Below are positions 14,934 through 21,395 of a stretch of 23,425 nucleotides of DNA, in pieces. The position numbers and the translations under genes are program-made. The DNA is taken from the IMG/VR virus record IMGVR_UViG_3300022602_000443, positions 1 to 23,425 of that record; one strand, 5' to 3'. Origin of the DNA: a virus. Numbering within the stretch: position 1 is the first letter of the stretch; every line of letters starts with the position of its first letter. Under the pieces are notes generated by a model, which saw only the letters and a list, made by a program, of their open reading frames with translations, did no database searches and was not told the origin of the DNA.

Positions 14934-16126
14934 TATTCTTCCTCACACAATGCTTCGAATTCTGCCTTGAGTTCTTCTAATTCTTTTTCTAAGTCACTGG
15001 TAACATCAATGGCAATATATTTTTCACGATTAGCACGTCCCTCTTTGGTGTCTGGATCATAGTCGATCCAGCTAAATTCAGTGCCATCACATCTAGGGCA
15101 GTGATCGTTGTAATCATCATCAGTACGACGTTCCTCACTCTTTCCTACCCAACCGCACTCTTTATTGTCGCATATAAGGTTTGGCGGTTCAGGAGGACGA
15201 TTAGCCCAATCACTAGTATCCCAATCGTAACCAGACCAACGATCTACACTGGTAATAGGTTTGAACTTACCAAACTCCCACTCACCAAAGTTAGTACCAT
15301 CCCAATACAGGCTACCGTAGGTAGTGCCAAAATGACTCCATACCGCATTATAATAACCTGGGTGCACCGGTTTGTGTTTCTTAAATTTAAACTCAATAGT
15401 CTTTTCCCAAGACTCTGGACTAGTGCCATATTCTGGGTGACCCCAATCTTTTTCACCTGGTTCGTAACGTTCAAATTTACCATTATCATCGATAATTTTA
15501 ACCATGTTAAAATCTGAACTCTTACCATCAGTACTACCACCCCAGTTGTCAATTTCTTCGCCATCGTAATAAACAGCATTGACAATATCTTCACCGTCGA
15601 AATCATCGTAATGTAATTCTAACTTTTCAATATTGAATGGTTGTTTGAGTTCGATTTCACCTTCGAAGAAAGTACCTTTTTCGTTACTAGATCCAACAAA
15701 AACGATTTCACCTTTTTTACGCGAACCGACCCATACTTCATCATTACAACAAAGTTCTGGACTTCCATCACAGCCGTCGCAGTCATCTAATGACTTTTCG
15801 AATACAGTTTCTCCGTTTTCGTCTTCAATTTGTAGTGTGCCGCTATCTCGACTTACACCACTAACATGTCCCATATCATCGCACTCGTACCATGATCCGG
15901 GCGGGAATGGTAATTTGTCTTCGTCTAATCCCATATCCTCTGCCGCTTCACTATTCCAAGCTATATCTTGCAAGTCTATTTGATTGTCATTGCAATAATC
16001 CCAAACTTCTTGAGTTGTTGTACCCATGACTTTTTCACCACCGTATCCCCACATAGATATTTTATAGGTACGCGGAGTAAATTTTAAAATCTCCATTAAT
16101 TGATCTTTTTCTTCTTTAGTTGCCAT
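14933..16126 (-). CDS. Acidic zinc-ribbon-containing phage protein, 397 aa
   Basis: A very acidic protein (many Asp and Glu) with no catalytic motif I recognise. N-terminal TPRTYKISMWGYGGEKVMG, then FPPGSWYECDDMGHVSGVSRDSG, and a cysteine patch at 116, 119, 126, 127 (CDGCDGSPELCC). Residues 255-283 (HPGYYNAVW...YGSLYWDGTNFGEW) look like a small beta module. A zinc-ribbon candidate follows at C319, C324, C343, C346 (CX4C...CPRC). The C-terminus is a charged helix. The start at 16126 has AAGGAG 7 nt upstream; a longer reading to 16189 is less likely. It follows the nuclease gene by one base. A DNA-mimic or nucleic-acid-binding role is speculation. Confidence 0.78.
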   Translation of the reverse strand: MATKEEKDQLMEILKFTPRTYKISMWGYGGEKVMGTTTQEVWDYCNDNQIDLQDIAWNSEAAEDMGLDEDKLPFPPGSWYECDDMGHVSGVSRDSGTLQIEDENGETVFEKSLDDCDGCDGSPELCCNDEVWVGSRKKGEIVFVGSSNEKGTFFEGEIELKQPFNIEKLELHYDDFDGEDIVNAVYYDGEEIDNWGGSTDGKSSDFNMVKIIDDNGKFERYEPGEKDWGHPEYGTSPESWEKTIEFKFKKHKPVHPGYYNAVWSHFGTTYGSLYWDGTNFGEWEFGKFKPITSVDRWSGYDWDTSDWANRPPEPPNLICDNKECGWVGKSEERRTDDDYNDHCPRCDGTEFSWIDYDPDTKEGRANREKYIAIDVTSDLEKELEELKAEFEALCEEE

Positions 16127-16127
16127 A

Positions 16128-17117
16128 TTATTCTCCTTGCGGGTATTTTGCTTGAAATGGTTCTGCATACTGCTGTATATTATCAGCAATCTTTTTCATA
16201 TCGTAGCTAGTGCAGAATTTTAGCATACGGATTCCTACTTGTGTAACATCTTTGGGTACTGCGTGTGCGGCAATAGTTTCTTTAATCTTAGCCTTAATGT
16301 CATCCGGTTGTGCAGTTAGATCACACAACTGTACATTACGTTGATAGTCTTCTAGTACACGATGTTCGACGCCATTATGATCTACCCAACGTTGTAGCAT
16401 TAGATTATTCCAATTAAATCCTTTAGTCTTGCGATCTTCAAACGCCTCCATGAGACCGACTTTGTTCTTTGACCCTTTTGTTCGTACACCTGGATAAGCT
16501 GAAAATACATTGTCTGATGTGTCGCCACGCATGCATTTTTCGAATAGCATCCATTCTGGATCTTGTGCTGGCTTTGGCTCGCCTGTCTTTTTGTCTTTAA
16601 CGGGTTTACCTTTGGCATCAAAGATTCCTTCGTGTGTAATGTGTAAATCACCTACACCGTTATATTGACTAACATTAGGACTAACTAATTGTGCAAAGTC
16701 ACCGTCTGTTGAAATGATAACATGTTTATCTTTTGGGTGTGCTTGTATCCAACCAGCAATTAGATCATCTGCTTCTAGATTAGGATGTTGCATAACTGTA
16801 CAATTAGTCTTTTCGCTGACAAAGTTCTTAAACTCATCAAAGGCTTCCCAAAATACACGTTCTTCTTCAGCTTCTTTTTCCGTATGTGCGGCACGAGTAG
16901 CGGCACGATTGGCTTTATATGGAGCATAAAAGTCCTTACGCCAACTACGACCTTCTAGGCAAAATACCACATGGGTACCATCAAAGTCTTGCCAAGCCTT
17001 TTTGATACTATTAAATGTAATATGGAACGCCATGCCCAACTTAATGTCTGCGGCACCTTGTACCACATGTCTAGCACGAAAGAACGTGTTAGCAGTATCA
17101 ACTATAATATATGTCAT
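16128..17117 (-). CDS. 5'-3' exonuclease / T4 RNase H-like flap nuclease
   Basis: A 329-aa member of the FEN/5'-3' nuclease family, similar in length and motifs to T4 RNase H. Metal-binding acidic residues appear in order: D7 (IIVDTAN), E115-D117-D118 (LEADDLI), D138 and D140 (STDGDF), D199 and D202 (GDTSDN). This order is the family's active site. T4 RNase H removes RNA primers and adjacent DNA from lagging strands. It is an internal gene of the folE-queE transcript, ATGA-coupled to the oxygenase gene, and ends one base before the acidic gene. A host-DNA-degrading role is an alternative. Confidence 0.9.
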   Translation of the reverse strand: MTYIIVDTANTFFRARHVVQGAADIKLGMAFHITFNSIKKAWQDFDGTHVVFCLEGRSWRKDFYAPYKANRAATRAAHTEKEAEEERVFWEAFDEFKNFVSEKTNCTVMQHPNLEADDLIAGWIQAHPKDKHVIISTDGDFAQLVSPNVSQYNGVGDLHITHEGIFDAKGKPVKDKKTGEPKPAQDPEWMLFEKCMRGDTSDNVFSAYPGVRTKGSKNKVGLMEAFEDRKTKGFNWNNLMLQRWVDHNGVEHRVLEDYQRNVQLCDLTAQPDDIKAKIKETIAAHAVPKDVTQVGIRMLKFCTSYDMKKIADNIQQYAEPFQAKYPQGE

Positions 17118-17797
17118 AATGTTTTTAAAATATCTTTGTTAATAAACGGAATAGGGTTTAATCCCACATCAGTCGGGTGAGTAGTAGTGTCTAACCATAA
17201 ATCGAATCCAATACTAACTCTAAAGTCACCGTCAAAGTCGTCAGTACCATGTAGTATGCATGCTGGAAAAATTGTTAAACCACCTTTAATATTTTTAACA
17301 TTTAGGAAATTTTTATCGTAGGGTGACCTATAATAGGTAATGGTTTTGTAAGAGTCTAAATGCATATTTCCACTTAAATATGCATAAGGATGGGATCCGT
17401 GTGCATGTTCTTTAATTTTCTCCGATTTTCTTAAGACATTAAACCATGAAACGATATTTGTATCTTGTATCTTATGATTAGTTTCTTGTACAAATTTAAT
17501 GTATGATTTTCTTAAAAAATCTAATAAACTATCGAACTCTGCCAGTTCTGAAGAAAAGTTAAACAAGTTGTATCGACCAAATCTAGCAGTAACACTATCA
17601 GGACCTAAACCAGTGCCACCATCTCTATCTCCGTGATTTGGAAACTCGTTAATAATTCGAGATTCGTTAGAAAGTAACCATGTTCTAATTGTATCTATCT
17701 TTTCAAAAGCATTCCACTCAGTAATCCCAATCGGAAAGTTCCAAATAGGAGCAAACTCACTTTTTGGTGGATCACTTTGGATTTTAACAATGTTCAT
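17114..17797 (-). CDS. 2OG-Fe(II) oxygenase-like protein
   Basis: A 227-aa protein whose second half carries the oxygenase signature: KEHAHGSHPYAYLSGNMHL (H131 and H133 or H136), then GGLTIFPACILHGT (H183) and DFRVSIGFDLWLD (R193, the probable 2-oxoglutarate-binding Arg). The LSG after the first His and the FP-x-LHG before the second match the PF13759 family of phage and bacterial 2OG-Fe(II) oxygenases. Such enzymes hydroxylate proteins or nucleobases; target unknown. The exact first ligand is uncertain, as an HxD is not obvious. Coupled by ATGA overlaps on both sides (nuclease and 145-aa gene). Confidence 0.8.
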   Translation of the reverse strand: MNIVKIQSDPPKSEFAPIWNFPIGITEWNAFEKIDTIRTWLLSNESRIINEFPNHGDRDGGTGLGPDSVTARFGRYNLFNFSSELAEFDSLLDFLRKSYIKFVQETNHKIQDTNIVSWFNVLRKSEKIKEHAHGSHPYAYLSGNMHLDSYKTITYYRSPYDKNFLNVKNIKGGLTIFPACILHGTDDFDGDFRVSIGFDLWLDTTTHPTDVGLNPIPFINKDILKTL

Positions 17798-18231
17798 TCT
17801 ACTTCGGCTTTGCCGTTTCCTAACCTGTTTACATTAATATAACCACCGATTGTTTTTTGAGGTTCACCACCCGCTTCTGCAATCATATTGCCAGCAAGGT
17901 CTCTAAACCAACGATCAACAATCTCTTCATCTGGATCACCATCATAACCATATCCAGCTTGTTTCAATTGTACTATAAAAAGGTCATTCCAGTCAAGCTC
18001 AAAAAAGCCATTACGGATATTGTCTTTATTAACATGTGTATCTAATACAGCTACCCAAGGTTCACCTCGAGCAGTAGCACGAGTTTTTGGATCCATTTTG
18101 GCTTTCTCTTCTGCTTCTTGAGCTAACACTGTTTCAGCAACAGCCTTATCTCTAGCTTGTTGGAGTAATGCTTTTTCGGCTTGAAGTTGATCAATACCCA
18201 ACCATTTTCTAAATAAATTTTTAATCATCAT
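17794..18231 (-). CDS. Conserved-type phage hypothetical protein, 145 aa
   Basis: Starts MIKNLFRKWLGIDQLQ, then a coiled-coil segment rich in Ala, Glu and Lys (about 18-52), then PKTRATARGEPWVAVLDTHVNKDNIRNGFFELDWNDLFIVQLKQAGYGYDGDPDEEIVDRWFRDL. The GEPWVxVxxTHVNKDNxRNGFFELDWN block is, from memory, highly conserved in T4-like marine phages, function unknown. I chose ATG 18231 (or 18228) because GGG lies 4-7 nt upstream and the longer frame runs into the neighbouring gene. It overlaps the 44-aa gene by 11 nt and the oxygenase gene by 4 nt. A role at the membrane or DNA is not shown. Confidence 0.75.
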   Translation of the reverse strand: MMIKNLFRKWLGIDQLQAEKALLQQARDKAVAETVLAQEAEEKAKMDPKTRATARGEPWVAVLDTHVNKDNIRNGFFELDWNDLFIVQLKQAGYGYDGDPDEEIVDRWFRDLAGNMIAEAGGEPQKTIGGYINVNRLGNGKAEVE

Positions 18232-18355
18232 ATTTCCCACAATTACATTTTCCGCGACCCTGAAAACAGTTGCCGCTGCATCCACCAGGCATAAATTTTG
18301 CAATTAAAAAAATTGCCATTGCCCAAATGATACCTGCACATAGCCACATTAACAT
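18221..18355 (-). CDS. 44-aa Cys-rich single-pass membrane protein
   Basis: Residues about 5-21 (LCAGIIWAMAIFLIAKF) form one transmembrane helix, followed by PGGCSGNCFQGRGKCNCG. The C-terminal motif with four cysteines (C26, C30, C37, C39) and an intervening NxxQGR is a pattern I recall from small phage and plasmid proteins of unknown role; metal binding is plausible. The ATG at 18355 has GTGGGG about 10 nt upstream and follows the queE stop by one base. A longer frame to 18418 overlaps queE and is not preferred. It lies between queE and the 145-aa gene in one transcript. Confidence 0.6.
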   Translation of the reverse strand: MLMWLCAGIIWAMAIFLIAKFMPGGCSGNCFQGRGKCNCGKYDD

Positions 18356-18356
18356 A

Positions 18357-19229
18357 TTAAGTACCCCACTCGTTTTTAAACAATGGAACTTGTAGTCGAT
18401 CACTATATCTCCAACCACGTTTCATAGCAGCCAGGGCTACATTTTTTGCATTTAGTGTGTATACACTTTCAACGCCACCTACTGGCATTAAGTAGACATG
18501 TCCTTTAAAACCGGCTGCACGATATTCCATTTCAGCACGTTCTGCATCTGCAATGTCTTGTTCTGTAGCTACAACAAATTTAAGATATGCTGTACCAACT
18601 TGTTCATATTCACATACAATATCGGGGCGAATAGCTTCTTCCCACTTTTCACCACTAGCTGGAAGTTTAGCACTAACGCTAAATGTGATTTCACGCAATG
18701 CACCGTCTAAGTGTGAATTACTATTTTTCCAGTTAGTAAGATATTCTTTAAAGTCTGAAGTAAGTTCTTGAGTACCATTTGTTTCAAATGTAATTTCTTT
18801 TAAGAAATGCATCATTGCATGATCTAGTAAATCTGGATAAGCACGTTGCCATCCTAACAATGGTTCTCCGCCTGTGATTACTAGATGCTCTTCTAACCAA
18901 CGCCCTGTTGGGAGTATTTGCTGAATGCGTTCGGCAATAGCATTAGATTCTAGCATTGGACTTAGGTCTTTAAAACTAGGATGCCATGATGCATAACTGT
19001 CGCAACCTGTACTAACTAATGGAAGTTCATTATAAGTTTTCCACTCGCTGTATTTTTCTTGTTTTTCTGCTAGGACTCCTGCCTCATCGCTCAGTTCGCC
19101 ACGAGGCATACCAAAACCTGCACAGCGGAAATTACAGCCGAAAGTTCTAAGGAACACGCTGGGAACTCCCATATATCTACCCTCTCCTTGTACACTGTAA
19201 AACAATTCTGCTATCTTAATCTTGCTCAT
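18357..19229 (-). CDS. queE: QueE-like 7-carboxy-7-deazaguanine synthase (radical SAM)
   Basis: Radical SAM enzyme, 290 aa from ATG 19229 (SD GGAAG upstream). QueE converts 6-carboxytetrahydropterin to 7-carboxy-7-deazaguanine, the preQ0 precursor. Recognisable: ELFYSVQGEGRYMGVPSVFLRTFGCNFRC, the SAM-binding GGEP (120-123) and ETNGTQ. The Fe-S motif is odd: C32-x3-C36 is normal, but instead of a third Cys after two residues the chain continues (AGFGMPRG...) and the next Cys, in GCDSYASW, is C76, where ordinary QueE has WCDTxxxW. So the usual CX3CX2C is opened to CX3CX39C. folE lies nearby in the same transcript. Start overlaps the previous gene by 4 nt. Confidence 0.88.
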   Translation of the reverse strand: MSKIKIAELFYSVQGEGRYMGVPSVFLRTFGCNFRCAGFGMPRGELSDEAGVLAEKQEKYSEWKTYNELPLVSTGCDSYASWHPSFKDLSPMLESNAIAERIQQILPTGRWLEEHLVITGGEPLLGWQRAYPDLLDHAMMHFLKEITFETNGTQELTSDFKEYLTNWKNSNSHLDGALREITFSVSAKLPASGEKWEEAIRPDIVCEYEQVGTAYLKFVVATEQDIADAERAEMEYRAAGFKGHVYLMPVGGVESVYTLNAKNVALAAMKRGWRYSDRLQVPLFKNEWGT

Positions 19230-19405
19230 ATTTTCTTCCAAGGTCTATCATTACCGGCCCAATCTTGTATGTTGCTACTACAATTCATCAGTTGGTTATA
19301 TATTGGATACAGCCATGTCCAATCAAACCACTGCATTGGAAAACTAATCCAATGCCCTAAGTAGTATAACATCTCACTGACTATTCTTGCAATGATTTTT
19401 TTCAT
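19226..19405 (-). CDS. Small phage protein, 59 aa, rich in Trp and Tyr
   Basis: Read on the minus strand from ATG 19405: KKIIARIVSEMLYYLGHWI, then SFPMQWFDWTWLYPIYNQLM, and an end QDWAGNDRPWKKI. The layout, a short amphipathic basic N-terminus followed by a FDWxWLYPxYNxLM segment, is one I recall from small proteins of many aquatic tailed phages. It is likely membrane-associated. Coupled by 4-nt ATGA overlaps on both sides (63-aa gene stop and queE start). No function known. The gene is short but its position between two tightly packed genes and its familiar pattern support it. Confidence 0.65.
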   Translation of the reverse strand: MKKIIARIVSEMLYYLGHWISFPMQWFDWTWLYPIYNQLMNCSSNIQDWAGNDRPWKKI

Positions 19406-19593
19406 TTAGGATTCTTTAATTTCCAAATTGTTTCTTTGGCTTGTTCTAAATCTCGTTTAAGGCTAGTATTTAGGTTTTCAGCCACAGCTAATTCCGATCT
19501 AAGTTTATCGTCCAACACCACATCTTTTGGTTTTTGACTGAGATTGTAGCCTGTTAACATGCCCAAAAAGAAACAAAGTATCGCTAGTATCAT
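19402..19593 (-). CDS. Small membrane-anchored coiled-coil protein, 63 aa
   Basis: N-terminal hydrophobic helix (ILAILCFFLGMLTGYNLS, about 2-19), then a charged stretch with a coiled-coil pattern (LRSELAVAENLNTSLKRDLEQAKETIWKLKN). Architecture resembles the 66-aa gene at 14733 and Rz-like spanins, but there is no visible partner lipoprotein and no lysis gene nearby, so I do not name it. Overlaps folE stop and the 59-aa gene start by ATGA, implying coupling in the folE-queE transcript. Confidence 0.6.
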   Translation of the reverse strand: MILAILCFFLGMLTGYNLSQKPKDVVLDDKLRSELAVAENLNTSLKRDLEQAKETIWKLKNPK

Positions 19594-20393
19594 CTTGGGG
19601 CAAAGTCCTGTTGTAGTTTGATATTATCCATAAACTCTTTCTTAGTACTTTGGTCTGTATTAAATGCACCTTTGAGCACAGTGGTCTGTGTTAGACTAGA
19701 GTGTGCCATAATGCCACGATTTTCACAACAACCATGTTGAGCCTGTATATAAACAGCCACATTCTCTGAATCAGTAGCCTTCATTATTTCTCTTGCGATG
19801 TCGTTGCAGAGTTCTTCCTGTAGCGTTCCACGGCGAGCACACCACTGAGCGATCCTAGTATACTTAGACAAACCGATAAGTTTGTTAGCGGCGATGATGC
19901 CAATATAAGCAACACCAACAACAGGCTGATGGTGATGAGAGCACATGCTTCGTAGCTCAGAGCGAACCACAAGCATACCTTCATAGCGATCCTCTGGATC
20001 GTTTGGAAATGCTGTTGCATCTGGTGCTGGATCATATCGACCTCCCATAATTTCGTTAAAATACATCTTGGCCAAGCGATGTGCTGTGCCCTTAGAGTTC
20101 GGATCTGTCTCACGATCGATCAGCAATCTATCAAGCACTAGTTCAAATGCTTCTGTTGCGCCAGCAATCAGTTCATCTCTGTGCCCAACTACATATTCGC
20201 TAATGTTGTCACCAGCCCAAAAACGTTTATTATCACGTTTCATATTAAAACGGATAGCATCAGCAAGATTTGCTTCTTCATATCCTTTATCGCTCATATT
20301 CATTGCGGCATCTTCGTATCCGGGATGATACGGTGCTTCTTCTACTAGTAAATCTGCTATTTTTTGTTCTTCTGGTGATGCATATTTAGGCAT
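19590..20393 (-). CDS. folE: GTP cyclohydrolase I (FolE type)
   Basis: A 267-aa enzyme with a longer N-terminus than the roughly 220-aa E. coli FolE. It makes dihydroneopterin triphosphate from GTP, the start of folate and preQ0 synthesis. The core is recognisable: SMCSHHHQPVVGVAYIGII (zinc C151, H154), NKLIGLSKYTRIAQWCARRGTLQEELCNDI, and QAQHGCCENRGI (H220, C222). The usual CEHH reads CSHH, a change at one residue between zinc ligands. The first roughly 65 residues (PEEQKIADLLVEEAPYHPGYEDAA) are an extra leader without known motif. ATG 20393 has GGAG 7 nt upstream and a strong promoter at 20437-20465. queE lies downstream in the same transcript. Confidence 0.92.
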   Translation of the reverse strand: MPKYASPEEQKIADLLVEEAPYHPGYEDAAMNMSDKGYEEANLADAIRFNMKRDNKRFWAGDNISEYVVGHRDELIAGATEAFELVLDRLLIDRETDPNSKGTAHRLAKMYFNEIMGGRYDPAPDATAFPNDPEDRYEGMLVVRSELRSMCSHHHQPVVGVAYIGIIAANKLIGLSKYTRIAQWCARRGTLQEELCNDIAREIMKATDSENVAVYIQAQHGCCENRGIMAHSSLTQTTVLKGAFNTDQSTKKEFMDNIKLQQDFAPR

Positions 20394-20436
20394 TACGTTT
20401 CTCCGATGATAAGGCAGTGGATTGCCACATTGTGTT

Positions 20437-20465
20437 ATTATACAGGTTTATTTAGGTTTTTGCAA
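20437..20465 (-). promoter_or_regulatory. Sigma70-like promoter of the folE-queE transcript
   Basis: Minus strand TTGCAA (20465-20460), 17-nt spacer, perfect TATAAT (20442-20437), starting right after the stop of the upstream 68-aa gene. The spacer holds a direct repeat AAACCT...AAACCT. The leader before the folE ATG contains GTGG-CAAT-CCAC (20417-20428), a small hairpin that could compete with a neighbouring GGCA/TGCC pairing. Confidence 0.75.
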
Positions 20466-20468
20466 GAG

Positions 20469-20675
20469 TTATTGAATATTTCTTGCTCGAAGTTTTCGAC
20501 AACCTTCTTTAACTGCCACAGGATAGTCGGGCGATATTTCAGCTATTGAGCAATCATATCTAACAACCAAGTGCGGATTTGTATAATTCCACCAAATTGC
20601 AAATAAGATTGCAATTACTCCGAATAATACAACACCATAAAAATCTAAATCTTGTCTGATATTAATATCTTGCAT
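20469..20675 (-). CDS. Small single-pass membrane protein, 68 aa
   Basis: DINIRQDLDFYGVVLFGVIAILFAIWWNY has a clear transmembrane helix at about 13-30, followed by YDCSIAEISPDYPVAVKEGCRKLRARNIQ with two cysteines. I do not recognise a family. It starts at ATG 20675 (AAGGA about 9 nt upstream), overlapping the previous gene by 31 nt; no other start codon gives a better fit. It ends immediately before the folE promoter. The second cysteine-bearing tail may lie on the outer face of the membrane. Confidence 0.58.
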   Translation of the reverse strand: MQDINIRQDLDFYGVVLFGVIAILFAIWWNYTNPHLVVRYDCSIAEISPDYPVAVKEGCRKLRARNIQ

Positions 20676-20869
20676 AGATGATAATCCTTTTTTGAGTTAA
20701 ACCTAAATAACATACAGTCTGCATACGGATGACTAGTATAGCGATCCCCCGGAAGACCGAATACTTCCATAATGTCAGCACAGGTTTGATTCCACCATTG
20801 ATTGGTATCTTGACCGGTTTTCCATTCTATTCTAACTTCGTACACTGTTTTAACTGTGCAGTTGTCCAT
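20645..20869 (-). CDS. Small hypothetical phage protein, 74 aa
   Basis: DNCTVKTVYEVRIEWKTGQDTNQWWNQTCADIMEVFGLPGDRYTSHPYADCMLFRFNSKKDYHLCKILISDKI. The core reads VKTVYEVRIE...WWNQTCADIMEVFGLPGDRY, which resembles, from memory, a short family of T4-like phage proteins of unknown function with a predicted ferredoxin-like fold. Overlaps the DUF465-like gene by 20 nt and the 68-aa gene by 31 nt; the SD is not obvious, so coupling is likely. No localisation signal. Confidence 0.6.
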   Translation of the reverse strand: MDNCTVKTVYEVRIEWKTGQDTNQWWNQTCADIMEVFGLPGDRYTSHPYADCMLFRFNSKKDYHLCKILISDKI

Positions 20870-21038
20870 TTGATTTCGCTTTTAATTCAGCAATTTGATC
20901 TTTTAAATGTAAACGCTGTTTCTTTAATACTTCTAAAGTAGCATCTTCAAACACACCTGTACTTTCCATACCGTCGATTCGTTTATCTAACGATTGATGC
21001 AATTCTTCTAAATGAGCAATACGATTTTGATAAGTCAT
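20850..21038 (-). CDS. DUF465/YdcH-like small coiled-coil protein
   Basis: A 62-aa two-helix protein. RIAHLEELHQSLDKRIDGME...DATLEVLKKQRLHLKDQIAELKA follows the DUF465 (PF04325) pattern: an N-terminal helix ending in DKxI, an acidic turn, then LKKxRLxLKDxIxxL. This family occurs in bacteria as YdcH-like proteins of unknown role and also in phages. It is coupled to the next gene by a 20-nt overlap; the SD is AAGGAA about 8 nt upstream, in the tail of the preceding small gene. Confidence 0.75.
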   Translation of the reverse strand: MTYQNRIAHLEELHQSLDKRIDGMESTGVFEDATLEVLKKQRLHLKDQIAELKAKSNGQLHS

Positions 21039-21039
21039 A

Positions 21040-21192
21040 TTATTTTCCTTGTTCTAGAATTTTTAATTCATCTTTTAAATAATCTACATACTGAGTTAAT
21101 ATTTCTCGAGCTTTATCAGCAGTGGCATTTTTAATATCTTCTTCAACTTTTTTAATCTTGTCTCGAAGTTCTGGAGCAGTTAGTTCCTTCAT
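21040..21192 (-). CDS. Small helical phage protein, 50 aa
   Basis: Reading from ATG 21192: KELTAPELRDKIKKVEEDI, NATADKAREILTQYVDYLKDELKILEQGK. A wholly helical, charged protein with LT-x-ELRDKIxxVExDI and YLxYLKDELK, a pattern I recall from small T4-like phage proteins next to similar DUF465-like genes. The ATG overlaps the previous stop by 4 nt (ATGA), and the stop is one base before the DUF465-like ATG. Too short for ordinary cut-offs but well placed. Function unknown. Confidence 0.65.
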   Translation of the reverse strand: MKELTAPELRDKIKKVEEDIKNATADKAREILTQYVDYLKDELKILEQGK

Positions 21193-21395
21193 TTTTTAAT
21201 TCCAAACCGTAAGCCAGTAACACTGCCAAATAACAAAAAGAAAGCACACCAGGTATCTAGTGCGTACGGTATATGTAATACAGGAAATAGGGTGTTTAAA
21301 CTCCAAATGCCTATGATGGGTCCAAATACTATAGCAACTACAATTAAAAAAACGCCTACAATTAATTTTACTGCGGCATCGGCTAATGTTGTCAT
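21189..21395 (-). CDS. Small membrane protein, 68 aa, two predicted helices
   Basis: TTLADAAVKLIVGVFLIVVAIVFGPIIGIWSLNTLFPVLHIPYALDTWCAFFLLFGSVTGLRFGIKK. Two hydrophobic spans (about 8-27 and 43-61) separated by a NTLFPxLxIPYxLDTW turn, a pattern I recall in small phage membrane proteins of unknown role. A holin-like job is possible but unsupported. The start at 21395 is chosen because GGGAGGA precedes it and the longer frame to 21458 overlaps the previous gene. Overlaps the PRTase stop by ATGA. Confidence 0.65.
   Translation of the reverse strand: MTTLADAAVKLIVGVFLIVVAIVFGPIIGIWSLNTLFPVLHIPYALDTWCAFFLLFGSVTGLRFGIKK

Noticed and set aside
15101-15517. Hydrophobic plus-strand reading frame antisense to the acidic zinc-ribbon gene
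   Set aside because: It is the shadow of a strongly acidic gene (Asp/Glu codons read as Val/Ile/Phe on the other strand), has no SD, and the minus gene has coherent motifs and tight operon spacing.
19402-19593. Lysis spanin (Rz) assignment for the membrane-anchored coiled-coil protein (and its 14733 look-alike)
   Set aside because: The architecture fits, but there is no nested or adjacent lipoprotein, endolysin or holin in the window.
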